A stretch of 64,000 bases of DNA from the NCBI RefSeq assembly GCF_018687355.1, contig NZ_CP061288.1:1932144-1996143 (forward strand). Direction: 5' to 3'. Numbering within the stretch: the first letter of the stretch is position 1; the number at the start of each line of letters is the position of its first letter. Both the position numbers and the translations under genes were made by a program. The notes under the pieces are model-generated. The model made no database searches. It was not told where the DNA came from and saw only the letters and a program-made list of their open reading frames with translations. The DNA is from Polynucleobacter sp. VK25 (GTDB lineage Bacteria > Pseudomonadota > Gammaproteobacteria > Burkholderiales > Burkholderiaceae). Positions 1-8,476 of the stretch are shown here, in pieces.

Positions 1-439
1 GCGCCCAGTCTTTACGTTTACCTAAAACCAAAAGCCAATCATTGCGCATACGGTCAGCTAAAGCAGTGCCTTGATATTGATTTAGAAACGCTACAACCTG
101 AGCATCAGCACTATAGTCATTACGCGCACCACCTGCACTATCAAACAATTGCGGCTTGATGCGGAAATAGGCTACATAGTCATCGAATGGGTAATTCGCC
201 AAATTAGATGAAAGTTGCTGAGTACGAAAGACATCATTCTTTTTGGCGGCTTCACGCAAATCGATAAACATCCGATCGGTGTCAGTAATTTCAGCTGGGG
301 CAGCCTTGCTTTCATAGGACTTGGGCATAGACGGCTTTTTCAGCTTTTCTGCAAAGCTATTAGACATGCCTAAAGCTAGGCCCAAAACCAGGATTTTGGC
401 CAATTGAAGGTATTTACTGTTTCCTCTTGCAGACTTCAT
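1..439 (-). CDS. slt: Soluble lytic murein transglycosylase, N-terminal part (runs off window)
   Basis: Reading leftwards from an ATG at 439, 146 codons are open to the window edge. The protein begins with a basic N-terminus and a hydrophobic stretch ending near NSFA, so it looks exported. It continues into helical superhelix sequence of the Slt70 type (DDYVAYFRIKPQ near residue 92, ADRMRNDWLLVLGKRKDW at the edge). Slt enzymes cleave peptidoglycan to 1,6-anhydromuropeptides in the periplasm, which AmpG (9295-10614) would recycle. The catalytic domain lies outside the window, so the call rests on the superhelix motifs. The gene is divergent from the cyclo-ligase gene across a gap of about 85 bp. 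Confidence 0.8.
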   Translation of the reverse strand, partial: MKSARGNSKYLQLAKILVLGLALGMSNSFAEKLKKPSMPKSYESKAAPAEITDTDRMFIDLREAAKKNDVFRTQQLSSNLANYPFDDYVAYFRIKPQLFDSAGGARNDYSADAQVVAFLNQYQGTALADRMRNDWLLVLGKRKDWA

Positions 440-522
440 GCTTACGATCTAACCCTATCTTTATTTACAAGGCTCGAGCCCTGTAATACTTGATTACTAT
501 ATCCTTTAATTTTCGCCTGATA

Positions 523-1149
523 ATGGTCGATATGCACGGTAATTCACCAAAAACTCTTCGCCAAGATTTATTAAAACAACGCAAAGAATTTGCCGCTGGG
601 AAAGACTATGCTGCTGCAGAGATGCGCTTGATTGCGGGTCTTAATCATTTTTTGGCTAATCAAGGCAAGTCCATACGCTCAATTGCACTGTATTGGCCAA
701 TTCAGAATGAAATGGACTTGCGCCCGCCCTTACTCAGCTGGGTGAAGAATGGTGACCAGCGTCGCTTAGCGCTGCCTTATGCGCGCCCCGACAAACACCT
801 AGATTTTTTCGAGTGGCAAGAAGGGGATACTTTAATTCCCAGCGCACATGGCGTTCCTGAACCCAGCCCAGAAAATACTGCCAGGCCACAACTGACTCCT
901 GACTGCATCCTAATTCCCTGCGTAGGCTGGTCTAGCTCTGTTGTGAGCGGTAAAGCACACTACTGGCGACTGGGCTATGGCGGCGGGTATTTTGATCGAA
1001 CTCTTGCACAGCTTAGAAAAGATAATCCAACCCTCATTTGCATGGGGATTGGATTTGATTGGCAACAATTAGATGATTCTCAATGGTCGGCTCAAACACA
1101 TGATGAGCCTTTAGATTTGCTCCTGACGGAGTCTGGTTTACTCAGCTAA
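523..1149 (+). CDS. 5-formyltetrahydrofolate cyclo-ligase
   Basis: About 208 residues of the 5-FCL family (YgfA/Fau), which converts 5-formyl-THF with ATP to 5,10-methenyl-THF and returns it to the one-carbon pool. Diagnostic features are the N-terminal basic helix (LRQDLLKQRKEF), the WPIQNEMDLRPPL segment, and the glycine-rich GYGGGYFDRTLA motif in the last third. The open frame extends to a TTG at 490, but ATG 523 or ATG 532 fits the family length better; no strong ribosome binding site decides between them. It faces metF tail to tail across 9 bp. Both proteins work in folate metabolism, though they are on opposite strands. Confidence 0.93.
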   Translation: MVDMHGNSPKTLRQDLLKQRKEFAAGKDYAAAEMRLIAGLNHFLANQGKSIRSIALYWPIQNEMDLRPPLLSWVKNGDQRRLALPYARPDKHLDFFEWQEGDTLIPSAHGVPEPSPENTARPQLTPDCILIPCVGWSSSVVSGKAHYWRLGYGGGYFDRTLAQLRKDNPTLICMGIGFDWQQLDDSQWSAQTHDEPLDLLLTESGLLS

Positions 1150-1158
1150 ATGAATGTC

Positions 1159-1995
1159 TTAGCTTTTCTTTGTTAAACCTAGGTTATCTGCAATCGCCAA
1201 AACTGCATCAGCCTGATTTAGCGAATAGAAATGAATTCCTGGGGCACCAACAGCCAGAAGCTGATCACATAGGTCCGTGACAACCTCTTCGCCAAATGCA
1301 CGAATAGAAGCAATGTCATCGCCATAAGACTGAAGGCGCAAACGAATCCAACGTGGAATCTCTGCGCCACACGCGTCCGAGAATCGCAATAACTGACTAC
1401 TATTGGTGATTGGCATAATGCCAGCAATGATCGGCTGTGTAACACCCAAGTCATAAGCCTCATCCACAAAGCGGAAGTAAGCATCGCTGTTATAAAAATA
1501 CTGGGTTACGGCAGAGTTTGCACCTGCCTTCATTTTTTGCACAAAGAAATCAACATCGCTAGCAGGCGACTTTGCCTGTGGGTGTGTTTCTGGATAAGCG
1601 GCTACATCAATATGAAACCAGTCACCCGTTTCTGCACGAATAAATTCCACTAATTCATTGGCATGATGAAACTCACCGTACTGGCCCATGCCAGAGGGTA
1701 AATCTCCGCGTAAGGCCACAATGCGCTTCACGCCTAAGGCTTGATATTGCTTGAGCATCTCGCGCACGCTCTCACGTGAGCTACCAACACAAGATAAGTG
1801 GGGAGCAACCGCTGCACCGGCAGCATGAATGTCGCTCACTACCTTTAAAGTACCAGACTGAGTAGAGCCACCGGCTCCAAAGGTCACGGAATAAAACGCT
1901 GGCTTGAGTGCTTCGCTAAAACGCTCGCGCACAAGATGCAACTTACTCTCACCTTCAGGTGTTTTTGGAGGAAAGAATTCAACGCTTAATTCCAT
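1159..1995 (-). CDS. metF: Methylenetetrahydrofolate reductase
   Basis: A 278-residue MetF: FAD-dependent reduction of 5,10-methylene-THF to 5-methyl-THF, the methyl donor for methionine synthase. The N-terminal VEFFPPKTPEG strand carries the conserved catalytic glutamate of the family, followed by SVTFGAGGS and the GDLPSG loop around residue 97. Length is normal for bacterial MetF. It follows ahcY on the same strand after 37 bp, so it probably lies in the same transcript and under the SAH-sensing leader. That gives a unit that removes SAH and supplies new methyl groups. Confidence 0.96.
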   Translation of the reverse strand: MELSVEFFPPKTPEGESKLHLVRERFSEALKPAFYSVTFGAGGSTQSGTLKVVSDIHAAGAAVAPHLSCVGSSRESVREMLKQYQALGVKRIVALRGDLPSGMGQYGEFHHANELVEFIRAETGDWFHIDVAAYPETHPQAKSPASDVDFFVQKMKAGANSAVTQYFYNSDAYFRFVDEAYDLGVTQPIIAGIMPITNSSQLLRFSDACGAEIPRWIRLRLQSYGDDIASIRAFGEEVVTDLCDQLLAVGAPGIHFYSLNQADAVLAIADNLGLTKKS

Positions 1996-2032
1996 GATTT
2001 TGGGCCTAGGTATCTATTGATCAGTGATTGGA

Positions 2033-3478
2033 TTAATAACGATAGTGGTCAGCCTTGTAAGGGCCTTGCTTCGTTACGCCAATGTAAGAGGCTTGCTGGT
2101 CTGACAACACTGTTAACTCTGCATTCAGAGTCTTGAGCTGTAAACGAGCAACCTTCTCATCCAAATGCTTAGGCAATGTGTAAACGCCGACTGGGTATTT
2201 ATCTGTACCTACTGCATTCCACAGTTCAATCTGTGCAATCACTTGGTTAGCAAATGAAGAGCTCATTACGTAAGAAGGATGTCCTGTACCGCAACCCAAG
2301 TTAACCAGACGGCCTTTAGCCAAAATGATGATGCGCTTCTCAGGCTTGCCATTGGCAGCTGGGAAAATCACATGATCAACTTGTGGCTTGATTTCTTCCC
2401 ACTTGTATTTTTCAATACCAGCAACATCGATCTCATTATCAAAGTGGCCGATGTTACAAACGATGGCTTGATTCTTCATCTTAGCCATGTGGTCATGTGT
2501 AATCACGTGGTAATTGCCCGTTGCAGAAACAAAGATATCGGCTTTATCAGCAGCGTAATCCATTGTTACAACACGATAGCCTTCCATTGCAGCTTGCAAT
2601 GCACAAATTGGATCTACTTCAGTAACCCAAACTTGAGCAGACAAAGCGCGCAAGGCTTGAGCTGAACCCTTACCCACATCGCCGTAGCCACAAACTACTG
2701 CAACCTTACCGGCCACCATCACGTCAGTAGCACGTTTGATCGCATCTACTAAAGACTCACGGCAACCATAGAGGTTGTCGAATTTGCTCTTAGTAACAGA
2801 ATCGTTTACGTTGATTGCAGGGAACTTCAAATCACCCTTAGCAAACATTTGATACAAGCGATGTACGCCTGTAGTAGTTTCTTCAGTAACGCCCTTAACT
2901 TTTTCTAAGCGTGTTGAATACCAAGTTGGGTCTTGTGCCAATTTTTTCTTGATGGCAGCAAACAAAATAGTTTCTTCTTCACTAGTCGGATGATTCAAGC
3001 AAGCTTGATCTTTCTCAGCGCGTGCGCCAAGGTGCAACAACAAAGTAGCGTCGCCACCGTCATCCAAAATCATATTGGTGTAACCACCGTCAGCCCACTC
3101 AAAAATGCGGTGAGTAAAGTCCCAATACTGCTCGAGGGTTTCGCCTTTGATCGCAAACACTGGTGTGCCATTAGCAGCGATTGCCGCAGCAGCATGGTCT
3201 TGTGTAGAGAAAATATTGCAAGATGCCCACTGAACTTCAGCGCCGAGCGCTTCAAGCGTCTCGATTAATACTGCAGTTTGAATAGTCATGTGCAAAGAGC
3301 CCGTAATACGTGCGCCACGCAATGGCTGTTGTGCAGCAAATTCATCGCGAATGGCAATCAGGCCAGGCATCTCAGTTTCAGCAATCGCGATTTCTTTACG
3401 ACCAAAGTCAGCTAAAGAAATATCAGCAATTGCGCAACGAGTTGCTACAAAGTTATTTAAATCAGAAACGGTATTCAT
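2033..3478 (-). CDS. ahcY: Adenosylhomocysteinase (SAH hydrolase)
   Basis: Hydrolyses S-adenosylhomocysteine to adenosine and homocysteine with tightly bound NAD. The Rossmann motif [15 protein letters not shown] lies mid-protein, [18 protein letters not shown] near the N-terminus forms part of the substrate site, and the C-terminus KADHYRY is the family signature. The frame is open to 3538, but ATG 3478 is chosen: it has a GGAG ribosome binding site a few bases upstream and gives the usual 481 residues. The 5' leader between this start and metK holds a SAH aptamer, two hairpins and a palindrome, all listed separately. The binding site lies in a hairpin arm, so translation is probably switched. 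Confidence 0.97.
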   Translation of the reverse strand: MNTVSDLNNFVATRCAIADISLADFGRKEIAIAETEMPGLIAIRDEFAAQQPLRGARITGSLHMTIQTAVLIETLEALGAEVQWASCNIFSTQDHAAAAIAANGTPVFAIKGETLEQYWDFTHRIFEWADGGYTNMILDDGGDATLLLHLGARAEKDQACLNHPTSEEETILFAAIKKKLAQDPTWYSTRLEKVKGVTEETTTGVHRLYQMFAKGDLKFPAINVNDSVTKSKFDNLYGCRESLVDAIKRATDVMVAGKVAVVCGYGDVGKGSAQALRALSAQVWVTEVDPICALQAAMEGYRVVTMDYAADKADIFVSATGNYHVITHDHMAKMKNQAIVCNIGHFDNEIDVAGIEKYKWEEIKPQVDHVIFPAANGKPEKRIIILAKGRLVNLGCGTGHPSYVMSSSFANQVIAQIELWNAVGTDKYPVGVYTLPKHLDEKVARLQLKTLNAELTVLSDQQASYIGVTKQGPYKADHYRY

Positions 3479-3483
3479 TAATG

Positions 3484-3512
3484 CTCCAGCTAAATACGAT
3501 CCAATGCTGGAG
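3484..3512 (-). promoter_or_regulatory. Hairpin sequestering the ahcY ribosome binding site
   Basis: Perfect 7-bp inverted repeat: CTCCAGC at 3484-3490 and GCTGGAG at 3506-3512, 15-nt loop. In the ahcY mRNA the 3' arm contains the GGAG binding site just before the ATG at 3478. Folding would hide it, so this is a likely OFF state of the SAH-responsive leader. Confidence 0.6.
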
Positions 3513-3518
3513 TAGAAA

Positions 3519-3549
3519 CTCGCTAGCCATTGAATCATGGGTTAGCGAG
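3519..3549 (-). promoter_or_regulatory. Switching hairpin overlapping the SAH aptamer's 3' strand
   Basis: Perfect 7-bp arms CTCGCTA (3519-3525 on plus) and TAGCGAG (3543-3549), with inner CCAT/ATGG pairing. One arm shares bases 3546-3549 with the aptamer strand that closes the SAH pseudoknot. The hairpin and the ligand-bound pseudoknot are therefore mutually exclusive, as expected of an expression platform. Confidence 0.5.
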
Positions 3550-3651
3550 CGCGGTTGCAATTAGCAAACTCCGGGGGTTACCTTAGAGTCCACTCCCTTC
3601 AAGCCTGGGGAAGTGCTGGGTCTCAGCATTCCTTGCAACGCTCCTTGAAGG
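3545..3651 (-). ncRNA. SAH riboswitch in the ahcY leader
   Basis: On the minus strand the leader carries the hallmarks of the S-adenosylhomocysteine riboswitch: the P1 pair CCTTCAAG/CTTGAAGG, the core AAGGAGCGTTGCAAGG, an internal stem-loop (TGCTG/CAGCA), the CCCAGGCTTGAAGG return strand, and a downstream GCAACCGCGCTC strand that can pair with GAGCG of the core as a pseudoknot. This class is known upstream of ahcY, metF and metH in beta- and gammaproteobacteria and switches expression on when SAH accumulates. Its position directly before ahcY-metF supports the call. Confidence 0.88.
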
Positions 3652-3681
3652 TATGTCGTAATTGTAAACAATTACGACATA
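3652..3681. promoter_or_regulatory. Perfect 30-nt palindrome, candidate operator of ahcY
   Basis: Perfect inverted repeat with two 13-bp arms (TATGTCGTAATTG and its complement) around TAAA, directly upstream of the SAH aptamer. There is no T-run after it in either direction, so it is unlikely to be a terminator. On the minus strand a TACAAT that could serve as a -10 box lies at its centre. It could be the operator of a dimeric regulator acting on ahcY. Confidence 0.5.
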
Positions 3682-3719
3682 TTTCGCCTCAATACACCTA
3701 CAAACTGCGTTTTTCCTAC

Positions 3720-4886
3720 TTACAGACCTGCTGCGGCACGTAATGCAGCCGCTTTGTCTGTTTGCTCCCAAGTAAATTCTGGCTCTTCACGACCAAAGTG
3801 GCCATAAGCAGCAGTCTTCTTGTAAATTGGGCGCAAGAGATTCAACATCTTCACGATACCTTTTGGACGCAAGTCAAAATGCTCAGAAACCAATTGAGCA
3901 ATCTTCTCATCGGAGATCTTGCCTGTGCCAAATGTGCTCACCATCACTGAAGTTGGCTTTGCAACGCCAATCGCGTAAGAGATCTGAATCAAGCACTTGC
4001 TTGCCAAACCAGCAGCAACTACGTTCTTCGCAACATAACGACCAGCGTATGCAGCAGAGCGATCAACCTTAGATGGATCTTTACCAGAGAAAGCACCACC
4101 ACCGTGAGGAGCTGCGCCGCCGTAGGTATCTACAATAATTTTTCGCCCAGTTAAGCCGCAATCGCCTTGTGGGCCGCCGATAACGAAACGACCTGTTGGG
4201 TTCACCAAAAAGTTAATCGCGCCTTTGATCAAATGCTTAGGCAATACTGGTTTGATAATTTCTTCGATCACTGCTTCGCGCAATTTCTCGAGAGAGATGT
4301 CTTCATCGTGCTGAGTAGACAAAACAACTGTATCGATCGAGTCAGGCTTGCCATCTACATAACGCAATGTCACTTGTGACTTCGCATCAGGACGCAACCA
4401 GTTCAAACGGCCATCGCGACGCAATTGTGATTGACGCTCAACCAAACGATGTGACAAGTGAATCGGCAAAGGCATCAGCTCTGCAGTCTCATCACATGCG
4501 TAACCAAACATGAGGCCTTGGTCGCCAGCGCCCTGATCCAGGCCATCATCATGGGCCTTATCAACGCCTTGAGCGATATCGGGACTTTGCTTGTCATAAG
4601 CAACCAATACTGCACAACCTTTGTAGTCGATACCGTAGTCAGTGTTGTCGTAGCCAATTTCACGCAAAGTATTGCGGGCAACTTGGATGTAATCAACGTT
4701 AGCGTTGGTTGTAATTTCACCAGCCAAAACTACTAAGCCGGTGTTGCACAAAGTTTCTGCTGCAACTCGTGCAGTTGGATCTTGAGCCAAGATGGCATCA
4801 AGAATCGAATCAGAGATTTGGTCTGCTACTTTATCCGGGTGACCTTCAGAAACAGATTCTGAGGTAAAGAAGTAATCATTTGCCAT
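3720..4886 (-). CDS. metK: S-adenosylmethionine synthetase
   Basis: 388 residues, the usual length. Makes SAM from methionine and [20 protein letters not shown] at the N-terminus binds ATP and Mg, [12 protein letters not shown] lies near residue 120, and the glycine-rich loop [20 protein letters not shown] lies in the C-terminal third. Start ATG 4886 has AAAGGA upstream. The gene is preceded by a promoter and a SAM-II-like aptamer, listed separately. It is followed by ahcY on the same strand after a 241-bp gap that contains separate control elements. Confidence 0.98.
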   Translation of the reverse strand: MANDYFFTSESVSEGHPDKVADQISDSILDAILAQDPTARVAAETLCNTGLVVLAGEITTNANVDYIQVARNTLREIGYDNTDYGIDYKGCAVLVAYDKQSPDIAQGVDKAHDDGLDQGAGDQGLMFGYACDETAELMPLPIHLSHRLVERQSQLRRDGRLNWLRPDAKSQVTLRYVDGKPDSIDTVVLSTQHDEDISLEKLREAVIEEIIKPVLPKHLIKGAINFLVNPTGRFVIGGPQGDCGLTGRKIIVDTYGGAAPHGGGAFSGKDPSKVDRSAAYAGRYVAKNVVAAGLASKCLIQISYAIGVAKPTSVMVSTFGTGKISDEKIAQLVSEHFDLRPKGIVKMLNLLRPIYKKTAAYGHFGREEPEFTWEQTDKAAALRAAAGL

Positions 4887-4952
4887 TGCATATTCCTTTA
4901 ATAATTAACACGATCATAGGGACAACTCGACGTGCCAGGAACTACAACGGCG

Positions 4953-5005
4953 ACGCTTTAGCAGAATTTATGAATCGCCCTGCAAGTTGCCTTAACTCAG
5001 CGATA
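4953..5005 (-). ncRNA. SAM-II-type riboswitch in the metK leader (candidate)
   Basis: The minus-strand leader shows, in order and with SAM-II-like spacing: ATCGC opening P1, TGAGTTAA (SAM-II usual UGAUUUAA), TTGCA, GCGAT closing P1, then ATAAAT, three bases, GCTAAA. GCAG in the loop can pair with CTGC before TAAA as a pseudoknot. SAM-II and the related SAM-V class bind SAM and repress methionine/SAM genes. The promoter just upstream would start the transcript at the first base of P1. About 65 nt separate the aptamer from the metK start, longer than in classic SAM-II leaders, so the control mechanism is open. Confidence 0.7.
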
Positions 5006-5010
5006 GGGTA

Positions 5011-5040
5011 ATTTTATCTGAAAAATGCCTAATTCAGCAA
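5011..5040 (-). promoter_or_regulatory. Predicted metK promoter
   Basis: Minus strand: -35 TTGCTG (5035-5040) and -10 TAAAAT (5011-5016), spacer 18 bp. Expected start near 5004, coinciding with the first pairing base of the SAM-II-like aptamer. Confidence 0.55.
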
Positions 5041-5089
5041 ATCAACCTGAAATCCACACACTGAGAGCGGCATTGAATATCATTGGGGG

Positions 5090-5950
5090 GTGAGAAAACT
5101 CCTACTTAAGCTCTGCCTCAATACGATTGCCGTGCTTCCACTTGCGCTTGTACAGCTTATTGGGGCTTCTTTAGGCATGCTGGCATATGTTGGCTCAAAA
5201 CAGTACCGCTCACTTTTTCGCCCTCAATATGAAGCTGTTGTGAATACACGTGGCTTGCCACTCAAGCTATGGGAAGCGGTGCGCGCCTCCGGAATGTTGT
5301 TTTCAGACAGCTTGTGGATTTGGCGGAATCCACAAAAAGCCCTCTCATTAGTAGAAGTGCAAAACTGGGATGTAGTTGAAGCAGCAATCGGCGAAGGGCA
5401 TGGCTTGGTGATGCTGACACCTCACCTCGGTGGCTTTGAAATCATCCCGCGCGTACTTGCCCAACATTTCCCAGCAACGATTCTTTACCGACCCTCACGC
5501 CAAGAATGGCTTAATGAGGTAGTAGAAGAGGGTCGCGCCTACCCTAATATGCATTTCGTTCCAACCAACCTCAATGGCGTGCGCCAAATGACTAGAGCGC
5601 TCACACGCGGCGAGGCTATTGGCATTCTTCCGGATCAGGTACCCAGTGGCGGTGAAGGTGTGTGGGTTCCGTTCTTCGGGCGCCCCGCGTACACAACACC
5701 ATTACCGGCGCGTCTTGCCAATCGCAATAGCACGCCAGTAGTGATGTTTACCGCTAAGCGCAAAGGCCTTGGCCAGGGCTGGCTCATGCAAGCAACCCGT
5801 CTTGCGCCTTTATCTGAAGATGCCAACATTGCTGCTGCAGAACTCAATGTCGCTATTGAAAATGCAGTTCTCGTCGCGCCAGAACAATTCATTTGGTCAT
5901 ATAACCGCTACAAGCATCCCGCCGGTGCAGAATTGCCTCCAAGCAATTAA
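5090..5950 (+). CDS. Lipid A biosynthesis acyltransferase (LpxL/HtrB family)
   Basis: 286 residues of the lysophospholipid-type acyltransferase family that adds a secondary acyl chain to lipid A at the inner membrane. An N-terminal hydrophobic anchor precedes the HX4E catalytic motif (HLGGFE, near residue 110), and GILPDQVPSGGEG in the middle is typical of LpxL. The start is GTG at 5090 after a run of G; no ATG gives a full-length protein. It is 23 bp upstream of a second acyltransferase gene and probably co-transcribed with it and dapF. Acyl chain and position cannot be read from sequence. Confidence 0.88.
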   Translation: MRKLLLKLCLNTIAVLPLALVQLIGASLGMLAYVGSKQYRSLFRPQYEAVVNTRGLPLKLWEAVRASGMLFSDSLWIWRNPQKALSLVEVQNWDVVEAAIGEGHGLVMLTPHLGGFEIIPRVLAQHFPATILYRPSRQEWLNEVVEEGRAYPNMHFVPTNLNGVRQMTRALTRGEAIGILPDQVPSGGEGVWVPFFGRPAYTTPLPARLANRNSTPVVMFTAKRKGLGQGWLMQATRLAPLSEDANIAAAELNVAIENAVLVAPEQFIWSYNRYKHPAGAELPPSN

Positions 5951-5973
5951 ATAAATTCGTTATCATTTCTGGA

Positions 5974-6873
5974 ATGACCTGGTTACAAAACCTTTTCAAT
6001 TTCTTGGCGCTCAGTCTTCTGCGCCTCTTCGCCTTTCTACCTTATACGATTACCGTCCATGTGGGCTATGGCCTAGGTTGGCTTGCCGCCCATATTCCGA
6101 ATAGCCGCACCCATGTAGTGAAAACCAATTTACGTTTGTGCTTTCCAAATCTAAGCGCAAAAGAAATTGACGATCTCGCCATTGAGCACTGGAAACTATT
6201 TGGCCGTAGCGTACTCGAGAGAAGTCGAATCTGGCTTGGTAGCGGCAAACAAATTACCGACATTGTCACCATTAAATCAGCCATCACCTTAGGGGATCGC
6301 AAGCCGCGCCTACTCATTAACCCACACTTTGTTGGCCTTGAAGGTGGCTTCATGGCCCTATCAGTCTTGGCCACTCAACACGACTGGCCTCGTGGCGCAG
6401 GGCTTTATCAAAATATGAAAAATCCTTTCTTCAATCAAAAAATGATTGAGTGGAGAAATCGTTTTGGTGGAAAGTCAATTGAAAGACAAAGTCGCTTACG
6501 CGATCTCATCCGAGAAATTCAAACGGGCAACTTTATTTTCATTGCGCCCGATATTGATTTAGGTCCGCGGGACTCGGTCTTCGTGCCCTTCTTTGGCATT
6601 CAGACCAACACCATCACTTCCGTATCTCGCCTGGCAAGGCTTAGCGGTGCTGAGGTCTGCTTAATGACGACCATACTAAATAATGATCGTAAAGCCTACA
6701 CCTGTCACATCAGCGAACCTTTGCCGAACTTTCCAAGCGATGATGTTGAAAAAGATACGGCACGTTTAAATGAATATATCGAAGAGCTTGTTCGCGAAAG
6801 ACCGGCAGAGTACTATTGGGTACATAAGCGTTTTAAACACAGACCCGAAGGCGAAGCTAGTCTTTACGATTAA
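5974..6873 (+). CDS. Lipid A biosynthesis acyltransferase, second copy
   Basis: 299 residues, same family as the preceding gene but clearly divergent from it. HX4E motif HFVGLE near residue 113; [19 protein letters not shown] forms the acceptor-site region. It begins with a membrane anchor ([20 protein letters not shown]). It is much closer to the third copy at 29208-30107 than to its neighbour, with long identical blocks such as VVKTNL, NRFGG and [10 protein letters not shown]. Tandem LpxL-type genes upstream of dapF suggest one enzyme for each secondary acyl chain. Confidence 0.88.
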   Translation: MTWLQNLFNFLALSLLRLFAFLPYTITVHVGYGLGWLAAHIPNSRTHVVKTNLRLCFPNLSAKEIDDLAIEHWKLFGRSVLERSRIWLGSGKQITDIVTIKSAITLGDRKPRLLINPHFVGLEGGFMALSVLATQHDWPRGAGLYQNMKNPFFNQKMIEWRNRFGGKSIERQSRLRDLIREIQTGNFIFIAPDIDLGPRDSVFVPFFGIQTNTITSVSRLARLSGAEVCLMTTILNNDRKAYTCHISEPLPNFPSDDVEKDTARLNEYIEELVRERPAEYYWVHKRFKHRPEGEASLYD

Positions 6874-6884
6874 ACGGAAATATT

Positions 6885-7787
6885 TTGAGTACCAATACCA
6901 GCAACCCAGTACGTAAGCTACGCTTCACCAAGATGCATGGTGCTGGCAATGATTTCATTGTGCTCAATGGCATTAATCAAGATCTCAGTGGCATTAGCAA
7001 GGAACAATGGCAAGCGTTAGCGCATCGTCAATTTGGCATTGGCGCCGATCAAATTCTTTTAGTTGAAAAAGCAACGCGTCCTGATGCGGACTTTAGATAT
7101 CGCATCTTCAATTCTGACGGCGGTGAAGTCGAGCAATGCGGCAACGGCTCACGTTGCTTCGTGCGTTTTGTGTTGGATCAAGGCTTATCTAACAAGAACC
7201 CTTTGCGGGTTGAAGTTGCACACACCGTTCTGACCCTCAAATCCCATCCCGATGGCCAGGTTGAGGTAGATATGGGTGCACCTATTTTTGAACATAGTCA
7301 TATTCCATTTAACGCAAATGGTTTGGCAAGTGTCCAAGAGTTTCAAGAAACGCTCTATGCACTTCCTCTGAACCACCCTGCTACCCACGACAGTTTGGTT
7401 GGCGTTTTATCCATGGGCAACCCACATGCAGTGCAAGTGGTTGGTGATGTTGATAGCGCACCCGTGCTAGAGGAAGGCCCTGAGATTGAACGGTTTGTGG
7501 CGTTTCCAAAAAAGGTAAACGTCGGTTATATGCAAGCGATCAATCGCAATGCAATCAAGTTGCGCGTTTTCGAACGTGGCGCTGGGGAAACCTTAGCCTG
7601 TGGAACTGGCGCTTGTGCGGCGGTTGTTTCAGGAATACGCAGAGGCTTATTGGATTCACCAGTAAAAGTACATACCCGTGGCGGAGACCTGCTGATTGCT
7701 TGGGCTGGAGTCATTGAGGGGGTTGCTCAACCCGTCATCATGACTGGTCCAGCGGTTACCGTCTTTGAGGGTGAAACAGAAATCTAA
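6885..7787 (+). CDS. dapF: Diaminopimelate epimerase
   Basis: Interconverts LL- and meso-diaminopimelate for lysine and peptidoglycan synthesis without a cofactor, using two cysteines. Both are present: the Cys of EQCGNGSRC about a third of the way in and the Cys of [10 protein letters not shown] near the C-terminus. The N-terminal [11 protein letters not shown] is the family signature. The start is TTG 6885: the next in-frame ATG lies inside the signature motif and would remove the first strand. It is 11 bp after the second acyltransferase gene. Its stop codon lies within a hairpin shared with convergent pyrE. Confidence 0.96.
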   Translation: MSTNTSNPVRKLRFTKMHGAGNDFIVLNGINQDLSGISKEQWQALAHRQFGIGADQILLVEKATRPDADFRYRIFNSDGGEVEQCGNGSRCFVRFVLDQGLSNKNPLRVEVAHTVLTLKSHPDGQVEVDMGAPIFEHSHIPFNANGLASVQEFQETLYALPLNHPATHDSLVGVLSMGNPHAVQVVGDVDSAPVLEEGPEIERFVAFPKKVNVGYMQAINRNAIKLRVFERGAGETLACGTGACAAVVSGIRRGLLDSPVKVHTRGGDLLIAWAGVIEGVAQPVIMTGPAVTVFEGETEI

Positions 7788-7805
7788 GAGTCGTCGCTCT
7801 TAGAT
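7782..7805. terminator. Hairpin containing both stop codons of convergent dapF and pyrE
   Basis: Perfect 9-bp inverted repeat ATCTAAGAG / CTCTTAGAT with a 6-nt loop. The TAA of dapF (7785-7787) and the TAA of pyrE (7802-7800) each sit in an arm. There is no strong T-run, so it may act as a weak terminator or as a 3'-end stabiliser for both transcripts. Confidence 0.5.
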
Positions 7806-8468
7806 GCCATATTTATCGCGATAGGCTTTTACTGCTGGTAAATAATTTGTGAGCTGAGTGTCACTTGAGGCCATCAAGAACGACATTAATCCAGTCAAGT
7901 TGGCAATCGTAATCACTGGCAAACCAAACTCTTGCTCAACTGCTTGCACAGCAGATTTTTCGCCAATATCCACCGCATTGCCTGAGCGCTCCATCCGATC
8001 TAAAGCAATTAATACTGCCGCAGGCTCTGCTCCAGCTTTTCGAATGAGATCGACAGATTCCCTGACTGAAGTACCGGCAGAAATGACGTCATCAATAATG
8101 ACAACTCGGCCTTTGACTGGTGCCCCAACTAACATACCGCCTTCACCATGATCTTTGGCTTCTTTGCGGTTGTAGGCATAAGGCACGTTGACACCGTTAT
8201 CGGCTAAAGCGATAGCCGTGGCTGCTGCAAGCGTGATTCCCTTATATGCAGGGCCATAAAGCATGTCGAATTGCAGCTTAGATTCTTGCAAGGCTTTAGC
8301 GTAGTAGCGACCCAAGGCACTTAAGCGAGCACCATCATTAAATTCACCCGCATTAAAGAAATAAGGCGAGAGTCTTCCGGCTTTAGTTTTAAACTCTCCG
8401 AAGGACAAAACCTTTGCCTCCAAGGCAAAACGAATAAAGTTATCTTGATTTGAATTATTTGAGCTCAT
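7800..8468 (-). CDS. pyrE: Orotate phosphoribosyltransferase
   Basis: 222 residues. Transfers ribose-5-phosphate from PRPP to orotate, giving OMP in pyrimidine synthesis. The PRPP-binding motif [13 protein letters not shown] lies about 120 residues in, and [12 protein letters not shown] just before it is the catalytic flexible loop with its lysines. Start ATG 8468 lies 8 bp from the divergent exonuclease III gene, so the two promoters must overlap the neighbouring coding regions. Confidence 0.96.
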   Translation of the reverse strand: MSSNNSNQDNFIRFALEAKVLSFGEFKTKAGRLSPYFFNAGEFNDGARLSALGRYYAKALQESKLQFDMLYGPAYKGITLAAATAIALADNGVNVPYAYNRKEAKDHGEGGMLVGAPVKGRVVIIDDVISAGTSVRESVDLIRKAGAEPAAVLIALDRMERSGNAVDIGEKSAVQAVEQEFGLPVITIANLTGLMSFLMASSDTQLTNYLPAVKAYRDKYGI

Positions 8469-8476
8469 AGGCCTAC

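Noticed and set aside
1145..1172. Terminator after the cyclo-ligase gene
   Set aside because: AGCTAA/TTAGCT with a short T stretch is present, but the stem is only 6 bp and AT-rich; too weak to list.
3652..3681. Palindrome as the metK terminator
   Set aside because: No T-run on the minus strand after the stem, and the stem is AT-rich; an operator fits better.
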